Notes under the pieces: generated by a model
Database searches by the model: none
Seen by the model: only the letters and a program-made list of their open reading frames with translations
Told to the model about the DNA's origin: nothing
Translations under genes and position numbers: made by a program
Part shown: positions 39,944-49,082 of the stretch, in pieces
Numbering within the stretch: the stretch's first letter is position 1
Layout of the letters: the number at the start of each line of letters is the position of its first letter
Source: an uncultured Candidatus Saccharibacteria bacterium
GTDB lineage: Bacteria; Patescibacteriota; Saccharimonadia; Saccharimonadales; Saccharimonadaceae
Direction of reading: 5' to 3'
Length of the DNA: 64,000 bases
NCBI GenBank assembly: GCA_948614045.1
Contig: CAPFSK010000001.1
Location: 239,132-303,131 of the forward strand

Positions 39944-41533
39944 CTACTTTATCTTGTAAATTAGCGTCTTGTAGCCTTTTATACTATATATTTTATCACA
40001 ATATATCTGGAATGGGTCACTTCTTACAACGAGACCGCGCTCCGAATTGGCCGGTACTAAGCCCTCAGACTGCAGGACATGTGCATACCTTTGCTCTTCC
40101 TTGCTCGCTACCACCATCGCCAAAACCGACTCAAAAATCATTTGACGCTTTAGGTTCGCAACGAACTGTTTAATTTCTTCATCCGATGCTGATTCTAGCG
40201 GTTGCACTAGAATGAAATCGAAATAGATGGGCAGTTTTGTCTGGTTGACAAATTTAAAATTACATAAGTCCTTCGTGTAAAAACTTTTAATCTTAAGGTC
40301 TTCACTCCAATTATTATTAAGAAAAACCGTTTGTGAATCATAAAGCTCCAAAGAGGCTAAATTGTGAATACTAATATCACCTATTAAGAGAACTTTAGAT
40401 TCATTCGTTAACGGTAGTTCAAGGTCAAAACGCCTAATACACAAAGCGTCTAGATCAACCATTCTTAGGTCGCACTTTGTAGGAGTATCAATAATCTGGA
40501 CCTCCTCGACAGTAATATCTGAGTCGGTCTGCGCCCGTAGTTCATTATATTTTTGTTGAAGTTGGCGATAAGATCGATTCATGCGGTCAATCTTATAAAA
40601 GTATGGTGCCGTACGATTACTAATATAACGGTCGGTAATATAGAGAGCTGGTCTCAGCAATACTTTGCCAACTTTTTTTACTAGACGTCTCAAAAATGAG
40701 TCTTGAAAATAGAAAACCGGAGTTTCACTACGTTTCTCCCGCACTGCTCGATCGATCGTGTCTATGTCAAATCCTCTTCGCGTCAAATCATCCTCAATGT
40801 ACTCAACTGGGTAATTCGTATTTTTCCGTATAACTCGCCGCCAATCTGCTACTCCACTTTGATCACGTATATCACCTAGGAAAAACTTGACCTTGAGGAA
40901 CGGAAAGTGTCGGTTCTCAATTGCCGCCATTACATCTCGATATGGGTGATTACTTATGTCAGTGTAGTCTATATACGAACTAAATTTAAAGCCCGCTTTG
41001 CTTAATAGGTAGGTAAAGCGATCCTCATATGTGGCGCAAACATCGCAATAGTTTGCCTCGGGCTTAATATGACTGAAGAAATCATAGAAGACATCGGATT
41101 GAATAACGGGCTGTTTTAGTACCATGAAATAACTCTGCAGATGAATGTGATTCCTAAATACTAGAGACAACCCCCAAAAGTCACTATCCTGCTCATCCAT
41201 TACTTGGAATAGTTCGGATAAATCAAAAAGTGGTCCATAGCACGAATCATTAGCAAGGATTAGCTCATCATAGGATTCAATTTCCTTGCGGCCAATTTTC
41301 CGTATTAATTCTTGCCACGATCCGAAATCATATTTGCCGTGTTTTTTGCAATAGACTGCTTTACAGTAGGGTTTAATTTTTGCTTTTTCGCTATCGTTTG
41401 CTTCAAAGTCCCCCCAATAATAAACATCAGCGATCTGTGAAAGCGATTTTAGATAGTAAATTACATAATCTGCAATCTGTGAGTGCGCATCGAACCCAGC
41501 AAAAAGGCAAAGTCGTTTCTTCTTTTCTCCCAT
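39944..41533 (-). CDS. RgpF-like rhamnan synthesis protein with Rossmann-like tail
   Basis: The first ~230 residues match RgpF-type rhamnan glycan proteins: KRLCLFAGFDAHSQIADYVIYYLKSLSQIADVYYWGD, YDFGSWQELI and YDELILANDSCYGPLFDLSELFQ. A coiled linker follows (~320-345). The last ~170 residues contain DLDALCIRRFDL, VLLIGDISIHNLASLELY and FDFILVQPLE, which look like a degenerate SAM-methyltransferase (Rossmann) fold. TATAAT ends eight bases before the ATG, so this gene probably begins the rml operon. Its place just before rmlA supports a rhamnose polymer as product. Confidence 0.75.
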   Translation of the reverse strand: MGEKKKRLCLFAGFDAHSQIADYVIYYLKSLSQIADVYYWGDFEANDSEKAKIKPYCKAVYCKKHGKYDFGSWQELIRKIGRKEIESYDELILANDSCYGPLFDLSELFQVMDEQDSDFWGLSLVFRNHIHLQSYFMVLKQPVIQSDVFYDFFSHIKPEANYCDVCATYEDRFTYLLSKAGFKFSSYIDYTDISNHPYRDVMAAIENRHFPFLKVKFFLGDIRDQSGVADWRRVIRKNTNYPVEYIEDDLTRRGFDIDTIDRAVREKRSETPVFYFQDSFLRRLVKKVGKVLLRPALYITDRYISNRTAPYFYKIDRMNRSYRQLQQKYNELRAQTDSDITVEEVQIIDTPTKCDLRMVDLDALCIRRFDLELPLTNESKVLLIGDISIHNLASLELYDSQTVFLNNNWSEDLKIKSFYTKDLCNFKFVNQTKLPIYFDFILVQPLESASDEEIKQFVANLKRQMIFESVLAMVVASKEEQRYAHVLQSEGLVPANSERGLVVRSDPFQIYCDKIYSIKGYKTLIYKIK

Positions 41534-41573
41534 ATTGTTGTATTATAACATACTGCGGAAGAAAATCCGAGGG

Positions 41574-43520
41574 TTAGTCATCGCGTAAACCACAATCAAA
41601 ATGTCGCAGCGTGAAATTTTGATTGTAATAAGGATCACCATGACGATAGATTGCTGGCCACTTATTACGTAGTCTCTCTGCTTCTTGCTCCATACGTAAG
41701 CGTTTCGCATCGCTTTTGTCTATGCCACGGCTTTTGCTCTCATAATGATAAAATTTTGCGTGTGGCGTATAAACAATCAAATCTCCAAGCGCACGAATCT
41801 TTAAGCAAAAATCAACATCATTAAATGTGACTGCAAAGTTCTCATCAAAACCGCCAACCTTTTCATAGGTTGATTTTTTAACCATGAGACAGGCAGCGGT
41901 AACCGCGGAATAATTTTCGACGCAGTTTGCGCGATTACCGTAACTAAATTCTGGTCGCATGCGATAGAAAACATGACCAGCGCTACTACCGAATCCGATA
42001 ATTACGCCAGCATGCTGAAGTTTGTTATCGGGAAAAAGCAGCTGTGCGCCAACTGCGCCAACCTGTTCACGCTCAAGAATTGCGACCATTTCTTTAACGG
42101 AATCACTATCAATCATCTCGACGTCATTATTTAGTAGTAACAAAATATCGCCGCTAGCATTTTGTACGCCATAGTTATTGATAGCCGAATAATTATATTC
42201 TCCTTTGAAATTAATTATTTTGACATTTTCATTCTGCTTCAATTCCTCGTAATAAGTAAAAGTTTCTGGTTCAGTAGAATTATTTTCTATGATAATGAAT
42301 TCGAGATTTTGATATGACCCGTTTTCGATGGATTCAACCGCCTGCTTGAGGTCTAGAGCGTGGTCTTTATTAGGTATAATCACGCTTACAAGTGGCATTC
42401 GTTTAAGATCATATTTTGTTCGATAAGTTCCCCATACATCCGTATGCTCAATCGCTGCGATATCGACCTTGCAGCGTTTAAAATGAGCTTCTAGAGCACG
42501 CCTTCCAGCATCAAAAGCATAGAGCTTATTATTAGGGTCCTGAGCAGTTGAGTTTTCGGCGGCTCGCCAGTGATATAAGACTCTCGGGATATGGTAGATA
42601 GTTGACGACGTATACAGAGCATCTCTAATTTTCTGAGTCTCTTGTTTTTGCAGTTTTTTATCTAATTTTAGGGCCATCTCAGTAAGTCGTAGGTATATAT
42701 CATAATCTTGGGCACCGTCATAGTCAGACCCCTCATATGAACCATCGTCGTTTTTTATGTCTTCGAGTAGCTCTTTCTCGCATATAAAGAAGTGATTAAT
42801 ATAGTTGCAGCTTTCCAATAAATACGGATTGAAGTCTGGCTTCATGACATAATAGGCTTCTGGATCATCCTTGTACTTCACGACATCTTCATCGGAGTAG
42901 ATAATTCTTATATTCCGATCACAGTTCAGGACCTTGGCGTACTGATAAAGAGCGTCCGGCTCGACAAAATCATCATGATCGCAAAGAGCAATATGAGTGA
43001 CATCAGGATCTTGCATAGCAAGCTGAATGGCTTGGTTTGTGTTACCGGCAATACCGTCGTTTTGTCCTAAGATTCGATAAACGATTCGCGGGTCTTTTTT
43101 TGCCTCAGCTTGCATTTGGTCTGTCAACATAGTCTTTCCATTCTCTACCGGTGAAGCGTCAACCATAAATAGTTTAAGCTTAGTATAGGTTTGCGCTTTG
43201 AAGCCGTCTAGCAAGTCTCGTAAGTATTCAGGCTTCGTTCTGTAAAGTGGAATTACGATACCAAAGCAGGGGCAATATTTAAATTGCGTCTCGCGTTGTT
43301 GTTTTAATTCTTCTGCGGTTGGTCGAACTGTACGCAGATATTCTTGGTATTGGCGGCGCTGATTGGCGTACTGATACTGTAGACGCGATTTGAAGCGAGT
43401 GATGAATCCTCTCCAACCATTTTTTTTATAAATTTCTACAGCCTTAGTAAAATTACGAGGCTGAACTAACCCGATTACAAAACTAATTTTACCCTTAAGA
43501 GAATGGAAAATTTTTTTCAT
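41574..43520 (-). CDS. Tandem GT2 glycosyltransferase
   Basis: From the ATG at 43520 this 648-residue protein has two GT-A domains. The first (~85-320) has GIVIPLYRTKPEYLRDLLDGFKAQTY and HIALCDHDDFVEPDALYQ. The second (~375-620) has PLVSVIIPNKDHALDLKQAVESIENGSYQNLEFIIIENNSTEPET, DILLLLNNDVEMID and ENFAVTFNDVDFCLKIRALG. Double GT2 proteins often alternate linkages in rhamnan or O-antigen chains. The start follows the upstream stop by one base and has no clear ribosome site, so it is probably coupled. Upstream in-frame ATGs lie inside the RICIN gene and are rejected. Confidence 0.88.
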   Translation of the reverse strand: MKKIFHSLKGKISFVIGLVQPRNFTKAVEIYKKNGWRGFITRFKSRLQYQYANQRRQYQEYLRTVRPTAEELKQQRETQFKYCPCFGIVIPLYRTKPEYLRDLLDGFKAQTYTKLKLFMVDASPVENGKTMLTDQMQAEAKKDPRIVYRILGQNDGIAGNTNQAIQLAMQDPDVTHIALCDHDDFVEPDALYQYAKVLNCDRNIRIIYSDEDVVKYKDDPEAYYVMKPDFNPYLLESCNYINHFFICEKELLEDIKNDDGSYEGSDYDGAQDYDIYLRLTEMALKLDKKLQKQETQKIRDALYTSSTIYHIPRVLYHWRAAENSTAQDPNNKLYAFDAGRRALEAHFKRCKVDIAAIEHTDVWGTYRTKYDLKRMPLVSVIIPNKDHALDLKQAVESIENGSYQNLEFIIIENNSTEPETFTYYEELKQNENVKIINFKGEYNYSAINNYGVQNASGDILLLLNNDVEMIDSDSVKEMVAILEREQVGAVGAQLLFPDNKLQHAGVIIGFGSSAGHVFYRMRPEFSYGNRANCVENYSAVTAACLMVKKSTYEKVGGFDENFAVTFNDVDFCLKIRALGDLIVYTPHAKFYHYESKSRGIDKSDAKRLRMEQEAERLRNKWPAIYRHGDPYYNQNFTLRHFDCGLRDD

Positions 43521-43521
43521 A

Positions 43522-45735
43522 TTAATCACTAAGTTTAATGAGCTCCCATCTTTGAGCGGCGGTATTATTGCTAGCATACTGTTGAACATTAGCGCCGTCA
43601 AAATTACCGCCGCTATATATGTCGAGCGCCAATCCAGACTTGAATGAAGTAACGGTAAAACTACCGTCGTTATTATCTTTAATATACCATCTCTGCGCTA
43701 AAGTGCTATTTGATTCAAAGACTTGTATATTAGCTTCGTTTGAGATACTGCCGGAATCAACGTCGAGTGATAGGTTGGAAGTTACGTTGATAATCATATA
43801 TGCATCGTTTGTTTTGTCATAGGTAAGACGCCATTTCTGAGCATCAGTTTGATTACGTGTGAAAATTTGTACATTCGTACCATTTCTCGCATTTGCAACC
43901 CCGCCATTCACATCCAAAGCCCGCTGTGAGCTAGTACCAGCAACTATCTCATATACTCCATTCTCGACTGGCTGATTATTAGTGTCAGGAGTAAAACTCC
44001 ATGTTTGAGCCTTGGTTTGATTCGACTCATACAGTTGCACGTTCGCACCATTATAGCTACCACCATTTTCAATATCTAGGACGCGACCAGACTTCGCCGA
44101 TATGATTACACAGCCATTACCCTGCGGCAAAATATACCATTTTTGCGCTGAGGTACCATTTTGGCGATACATTTGGATATTGGACATATTGCCGGTACCT
44201 CCATTTAGAACGTCAAGCGAAAATTCTCGGTTTGGATTGATGATTGTATATGTTCCATCCTGGGCATCATACTTAACTTGCCATTTTTGAGCAGCAGTAC
44301 CATTATTTTCATATACTTGGACATTACTACCATTGCCAAGTACGCTGAGGCCATTAGCAATATCGAGCCGGAGATTGTCATTTGTTCCAGCGGCGATATT
44401 GTAAATACCATCCGCAATTGCAGCGTCTGGGATAAGATACCATCGTTGAGCTGGAGTTTCATTACTAGAATAGACCTGAACATTAGCGCCACTAGCCGTA
44501 CTCCCAGAATCAACATCAATTGCGGCTATTTTGGAGCATGCCGACAAAAGCGTCCTTGACCCATCACTGTTCGTAACGATATGCCAACGCTGTGCGCAAG
44601 TTTCATTTTTATCATAAATATGGATGTTGGAGCCATCGCGAGTTGATTGGCTATCTAGATCCAACGCCTTGCCACTTGCTATATTGATAAACGTGTAGCT
44701 ATGATCGTCAGCATGATATTGCGTCTTCCAACGTTGAGTTGTCTGACCAGCATTACGGCTACGCATCGTAACATTGGAGCTATTGGTAGTGCCATCAGCC
44801 GTCAAAACAGTGTCATATGTCAGTCCAGAAGCTATAACATATTCGCCGTCTGGTATAACTTGATATGTAGCAACTGGAATATCCAACTGAGTACTACCAA
44901 ACCAATCCGTAAAATAAAGGTAGAAATTACGGTTACCGTAAGCACCACAAACGTCGCCCGTACCATAACCAGCGTTCAAAGCGGAGGCGTTTGGCTGATA
45001 TGGCGTATAGCGGTAGAGAGCAGAGGTGGCGCGATTTTCGATATAGACATTCGTACCGCCGCAGCCAGGATTAGGATTGTACTGGACGTAAACTGTCTTA
45101 TAGGCGGGATAATTAGACCAGCCACCATTTAAAACTTCACGGAACATACTAGCAGCATTGCGAACCTGATTCTTGAAGCCATAATATTTGGTGCTACAAG
45201 CGGCAGTATCAGGACAACCAAAACCAGTAGCGGCTCGATACTGAACCTGGTTTGGGTAGGTGTCCGTAATTAAGCCTTGCTCTTTCTGGAGTAATACGAG
45301 GAGAACCTGGGGGTTGATCTTATAATCTTGGGCGGCCTGATAAATAATTTCAGCAGCTGTTTGACCAGAACCAATTACCTCGCCGTCACCGAAACGTTCT
45401 TCGGAAAGACAGATGAAGTGACCGTTCTCAAAATGCCAACTATTATTCGGATAGGCGGCCTTGAGGCGCAGGTATTTATTATAGTCGTAATCGTTGCAAG
45501 GATTCTTAGACGTGAGAAAGTTTTGAATATCGCCAACCGACATGGAGTTATAATTTGACATTACGGCATCACTAATAATGTTGCCAGCACTAAATCCGGC
45601 GGTTGAAGCGGCAGAGGTCTTTTGCATGCCATGCATCGCGAAAAAGCCAAAACTCGCCATCATACAGAAAACGAAAACAGTAAAAACTGTAAGACGATAT
45701 TTTTTAAATGCTTTATAATCTAATTTCAAACTCAT
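43522..45735 (-). CDS. Secreted RICIN-repeat surface protein with putative wall-hydrolase N-domain
   Basis: This 737-residue protein has an uncleaved or cleaved signal (residues 15-45). A ~225-residue Cys-containing domain follows (MSVGDIQNFLTSKNPCNDYDY, LLVLLQKEQGLITDTYP, FYLYFTDWFGST) that resembles a lysozyme-like peptidoglycan hydrolase domain. Then come about ten ricin-B-type beta-trefoil units built around Q-x-W (AQRW, AQKW), repeating roughly every 45 residues, consistent with three trefoils. RICIN modules bind carbohydrates, so it may anchor to glycan on its own or a host wall (inference). It starts after GGGAG and overlaps the previous gene by four bases. Confidence 0.85.
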   Translation of the reverse strand: MSLKLDYKAFKKYRLTVFTVFVFCMMASFGFFAMHGMQKTSAASTAGFSAGNIISDAVMSNYNSMSVGDIQNFLTSKNPCNDYDYNKYLRLKAAYPNNSWHFENGHFICLSEERFGDGEVIGSGQTAAEIIYQAAQDYKINPQVLLVLLQKEQGLITDTYPNQVQYRAATGFGCPDTAACSTKYYGFKNQVRNAASMFREVLNGGWSNYPAYKTVYVQYNPNPGCGGTNVYIENRATSALYRYTPYQPNASALNAGYGTGDVCGAYGNRNFYLYFTDWFGSTQLDIPVATYQVIPDGEYVIASGLTYDTVLTADGTTNSSNVTMRSRNAGQTTQRWKTQYHADDHSYTFINIASGKALDLDSQSTRDGSNIHIYDKNETCAQRWHIVTNSDGSRTLLSACSKIAAIDVDSGSTASGANVQVYSSNETPAQRWYLIPDAAIADGIYNIAAGTNDNLRLDIANGLSVLGNGSNVQVYENNGTAAQKWQVKYDAQDGTYTIINPNREFSLDVLNGGTGNMSNIQMYRQNGTSAQKWYILPQGNGCVIISAKSGRVLDIENGGSYNGANVQLYESNQTKAQTWSFTPDTNNQPVENGVYEIVAGTSSQRALDVNGGVANARNGTNVQIFTRNQTDAQKWRLTYDKTNDAYMIINVTSNLSLDVDSGSISNEANIQVFESNSTLAQRWYIKDNNDGSFTVTSFKSGLALDIYSGGNFDGANVQQYASNNTAAQRWELIKLSD

Positions 45736-46307
45736 AGGCTATACTCTCCCGTAATAGTTCCCTGCTTATCGCCGCTAATGAGAGTAATTTCAATCTGATA
45801 GACGCCAGGTACAACATCAATATTAAAGTCACCGCAAGCCGAGGTCGAAGCAGCCGCAAAAATATTAGACGTAGCAGTATAGATCTGACCGCTGCTGCCG
45901 GTAAGTTTAAGTTCACAACTACCCTCGCTAAGGTATTGATTAATCATAGTACCAATACCGTCGCGTGAAGCGTAAGTGATACTACCGCTTAGTTCGTTAG
46001 AGCGATTAGGATTCTCGCCCTCGTATTGGACGGTAACTTGGTCAGGATCAGAATAAGGTTCATCCTCATTAATATGTTGGCCGTCATCTATAGATGCTTG
46101 AGATTCAGAAATATCATTTTGCGCGGCGTTACCATCTTTGACAGTGTCAGACGTTGATTGCTGGACAGGTTTAACTAGAAAAATAATAGCACAAACAATA
46201 GCAGCGATAATCACGATAATAACTAGCACCAAAAACCAGGCTCGACGATAAAGCGGTAGACGGTGCTGAGCATTAGCAGTTGAATTTTGTTTTTTTGTTT
46301 TTGTCAT
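45732..46307 (-). CDS. Membrane-anchored protein, unrecognised
   Basis: This 191-residue protein has a basic cytoplasmic N-terminus, one membrane helix (AWFLVLVIIVIIAAIVCAIIFLV, ~27-50), an acidic linker and a C-terminal beta domain (~100-190) with two cysteines. I recognise no family. The promoter TTGACA-16-TAAAAT lies near 46335-46370 and TAGGAG precedes the ATG. It overlaps the RICIN protein gene (ATGA), so the two products may work together at the surface. Confidence 0.6.
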   Translation of the reverse strand: MTKTKKQNSTANAQHRLPLYRRAWFLVLVIIVIIAAIVCAIIFLVKPVQQSTSDTVKDGNAAQNDISESQASIDDGQHINEDEPYSDPDQVTVQYEGENPNRSNELSGSITYASRDGIGTMINQYLSEGSCELKLTGSSGQIYTATSNIFAAASTSACGDFNIDVVPGVYQIEITLISGDKQGTITGEYSL

Positions 46308-46467
46308 AACCTGTTTTCTCCTAGCTTAATTTTAACAAAGACCTTTATAATGTCAACCTCCTTTAGTTTTAGTAACAGAAAATATACATACTTCCCTGTT
46401 GTCCAGAGTATAGCAGAAGAGACAACAAAAAAGCAAGCAATAGCATGATGTTTTCGTTGTTTTTTAA

Positions 46468-48186
46468 TTACTCTGCAGCTCCAATGACAATAACAATACT
46501 GACATCGCCTGGATAGATATCTCCAGGCAACTCGGCGGCAGACTGAGCCAAGATTCCGTAGCGTTCTTCAAGGGCGGCTTTAGTAGCAGACATAGCGTCG
46601 TCCATAACAAAGACACAGTATTTTTCAGCACAGTCACCGACCGCCGCGTCGTCAATCTCGCTAATCGTATAGCCTTCATCTTCGAGGCGAGTTTGTTCGG
46701 CGCCAGCGACGCCAGGAGTCTCAGTAGCATTATAAATCGCAATCGTAGCGCCTTCGCGGACCGCTGGATTGCTACTAAACATCTTGTCGACATAAGCGTG
46801 AATTTCACGATACATACCAGCACCAAGGTTCGGAATAACATATGAAATTCCACCAATTTCTGCGGTTTTAACATAATATATATTATTGTCGTAGTCGACA
46901 AGCGAAACATTGCGGATATCGGCTGGATTAAATCCAGCCATAAGACTGAGACCAGCTTTGATATTGTCGGAGGAGAAGTTAGTACGGAGGTTATCCCCAA
47001 GGATGTTTAGGAGGTTAAAGGCCTCAGTAAGACCGACGCCATTGTCAATCATTTTCTGGACGATACCTTCGACGATTTTTTGTTGGCTGTTGCCACGGGT
47101 AAAGTCGCCACCCTGGGTGCCATAGCGGGCACGAGCAATACCAAGTGCCGTCTCGCCATCAACTTGAGTTGGTACGCCAGCCTGCATCACGACGCCAGTG
47201 TTCCAGTAGTCAGCAATATCTTCATCAAGCGTAACTGTAATACCGCCGAGTGCATCAATAATTTGTACCAACGAACCCCAGTTGACATGCGCCCAATACT
47301 GAAAATCAATACCTAAAACTTCCCCAAGTTGCTCCTCTAAAGCTTCGGCACCAGCGGTTTCGTCAGCACCGTCGGCATTATTGCAAGTATATACTTCATT
47401 AACCTTGCCCGCGAAACAGGCCTGTGAAACTTTCAGGTCGCGCGGGATGCTAAGTAATGCAACATCCTTGGTCTCTTGATCGAAACTAATCACCATAATC
47501 GAATCGGTCAAGTCAGCACCTTCGTGCTGCGTATTGCCAACGTCACCATTCATATTGTAGCCTTCAGTACCAAAAACCAAGACATTAGTACGACCATGCT
47601 CGTCGGTCTCAAACGGCACGGTTTCCGACATCATAGAACCAATTACATCCCAGAGACCCGAATTACCATTCGTGAGACGCGCAATAATACTGTCACCCCA
47701 AATAAAGAACACGACTCCAGCGACTATTAGTAGTAGAAGCAAAGTTGTGAGGATGCGGCGACGAACTTTGTGTTTCTTCTTCGGCTTACCGTCTTTCCCC
47801 TTTTTACCTTTCTTGTCCTTTTTGGGTTTTTTCGAGGGTTCTTCTGCTGCTTCGTCGAGTAGTGAGTCTTCTTGCGCTAAGCCTAAATCATCGCTGTTGT
47901 CTAACTTTTTGTCGCCAAATTCGTTAAGTAGTTCCGACCAATCGTCACTACTCGCGTCAGTAAAATCATTATCATTTACTTCTGACAGATCTAGACCTTC
48001 GACTGGGCTGAGAAAATCCTCGTCAGCCGTAACCTTACGTTTGCGGGTAGCAGTCGGCCTTGTAATATCGGTCGTACGGCGGGTGCGTACGGTAGTTTTA
48101 GTCTTTGGACGTGGCGCAGCAGTGCCGCTCGGCTTAGATGAGCGCGCGGAACGTACAGTCAATCCATCAATTGAGGTTCTACCCAT
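46468..48186 (-). CDS. LytR-CpsA-Psr (LCP) family glycopolymer ligase
   Basis: This 572-residue protein has a long charged cytoplasmic region (1-140), one membrane helix (LTTLLLLLIVAGVVFFIWG, ~143-163), the LCP domain (~195-440) with TDSIMVISFDQETKDVALLSIPRDLKV, INALGGI-like IIDALGGITVTLDE and GIARARYGTQGGDFTRGNSQQKIV, and a LytR_C-type domain (~470-570, ATIAIYNATETPGVAG). LCP enzymes attach lipid-linked glycopolymers to peptidoglycan. It lies directly beyond the glycan locus, which fits attachment of the rhamnose polymer. Confidence 0.92.
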   Translation of the reverse strand: MGRTSIDGLTVRSARSSKPSGTAAPRPKTKTTVRTRRTTDITRPTATRKRKVTADEDFLSPVEGLDLSEVNDNDFTDASSDDWSELLNEFGDKKLDNSDDLGLAQEDSLLDEAAEEPSKKPKKDKKGKKGKDGKPKKKHKVRRRILTTLLLLLIVAGVVFFIWGDSIIARLTNGNSGLWDVIGSMMSETVPFETDEHGRTNVLVFGTEGYNMNGDVGNTQHEGADLTDSIMVISFDQETKDVALLSIPRDLKVSQACFAGKVNEVYTCNNADGADETAGAEALEEQLGEVLGIDFQYWAHVNWGSLVQIIDALGGITVTLDEDIADYWNTGVVMQAGVPTQVDGETALGIARARYGTQGGDFTRGNSQQKIVEGIVQKMIDNGVGLTEAFNLLNILGDNLRTNFSSDNIKAGLSLMAGFNPADIRNVSLVDYDNNIYYVKTAEIGGISYVIPNLGAGMYREIHAYVDKMFSSNPAVREGATIAIYNATETPGVAGAEQTRLEDEGYTISEIDDAAVGDCAEKYCVFVMDDAMSATKAALEERYGILAQSAAELPGDIYPGDVSIVIVIGAAE

Positions 48187-48237
48187 TTTACTCCCGTTGA
48201 CCTAATTATGCTTATAATCTATAATCTATTTTAACAT

Positions 48238-48561
48238 ATGACGACTAAATTAACCAAAAAACAAGCGCTTATTATTGAATTTATTAGTGATTATACGGGG
48301 TCACATGGGGTTTCCCCGACTTACCGTGAAATTATGACTGCATTAGGGTTATCCTCAGTATCGGCAGTGGCGGAACATATTGATAATCTGGTAAAAAAGC
48401 GAGCTTTAAAAAAGGTACCAGGCGCGGCACGCTCACTAGAAGTAGTTGACTTGACTCATCCAGAGACAGTGGAATTATTTCAGCATTATTTGATTACGGC
48501 GACGCCGGAAGAATCTCAAGTTTTGCGTGAAGCAGCAGAGATTTTAGGATTAGAATTGTAA
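48238..48561 (+). CDS. LexA N-terminal-like DNA-binding protein without peptidase domain
   Basis: This 107-residue protein matches the winged HTH of LexA: LTKKQALIIEFISDYTGSHGVSPTYREIMTALGLSSVSAVAEHIDNLVKKRALKKVPGAARSLEVV. Full LexA is about 200 residues with a Ser/Lys self-cleavage domain; here a ~35-residue helical tail replaces it, so RecA-triggered cleavage cannot occur in the usual way. TTGACC-17-TATAAT (48197-48225) ends 12 bases before the ATG, so the 5' leader is very short. A palindromic site follows its stop codon. Confidence 0.8.
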   Translation: MTTKLTKKQALIIEFISDYTGSHGVSPTYREIMTALGLSSVSAVAEHIDNLVKKRALKKVPGAARSLEVVDLTHPETVELFQHYLITATPEESQVLREAAEILGLEL

Positions 48562-48575
48562 GACATTTGCAGTAC

Positions 48576-48600
48576 ATTGTACATACAATGTATGTACAAT
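48576..48600. other. 25-bp palindrome after the LexA-like gene
   Basis: A 12-base arm (48576-48587) and its exact complement (48589-48600) flank one base. The stretch 48571-48583 reads AGTACATTGTACA, matching the reverse complement of the 13-bp palindrome in the nusA leader at 12 of 13 positions. It may be a terminator for two convergent genes or a binding site of the LexA-like protein. Confidence 0.55.
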
Positions 48601-49068
48601 TTATTGATTTGGCGTAATCTTTTCGATAATAAGTTGACGTTCGCGACCTTCACCTTCGGAATGAGTAGTAATATCGGAATAGTCTTGAGCGACTTTATGA
48701 ACGATACGGCGATCCGCAGCGTTGAGATTAAGGCGGCGTGATTCCCCAGTCTGACGAACAGTACGAATCCATTCTTCAGCTTGTTCGGCAATATGTTCAG
48801 CCCGTTGCCGTTTGTAATCGGCAACATCGACATTGACGCGAGTTAGGTCAGCATCGCGACTAGTTAGAGCCATGGAGACGATATGTTGGAGGGCGCGAAG
48901 ATTATTAGCTTCACGGCCAATTAATAACGAATTCATTGAAGTCGAGGGGATAGCAAGTTGAATCACCTCATCGTCAAGGGTAGAATCTACCGCAACGTTG
49001 ATCCCGAAAAAGGACAACAAATCTTCGAGGTATTTGGTGGCAAAACGGATTGATTCGTCTTTGTTCAT
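48601..49068 (-). CDS. jag: KH-R3H RNA-binding protein Jag/KhpB
   Basis: This 155-residue protein has a KH-like domain (SLLIGREANNLRALQHIVSMALTS, ~48-75) and an R3H domain (LNAADRRIVHKVAQDYSDITTHSEGEGRERQLII, ~110-150). It lacks the long N-terminal Jag domain of Firmicutes. KhpB proteins bind mRNA and small RNAs. AGGAG lies five bases before the ATG. The order rpmH, rnpA, yidC, jag is the standard origin-side cluster. Confidence 0.9.
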   Translation of the reverse strand: MNKDESIRFATKYLEDLLSFFGINVAVDSTLDDEVIQLAIPSTSMNSLLIGREANNLRALQHIVSMALTSRDADLTRVNVDVADYKRQRAEHIAEQAEEWIRTVRQTGESRRLNLNAADRRIVHKVAQDYSDITTHSEGEGRERQLIIEKITPNQ

Positions 49069-49082
49069 GTATTTTCTCCTAT

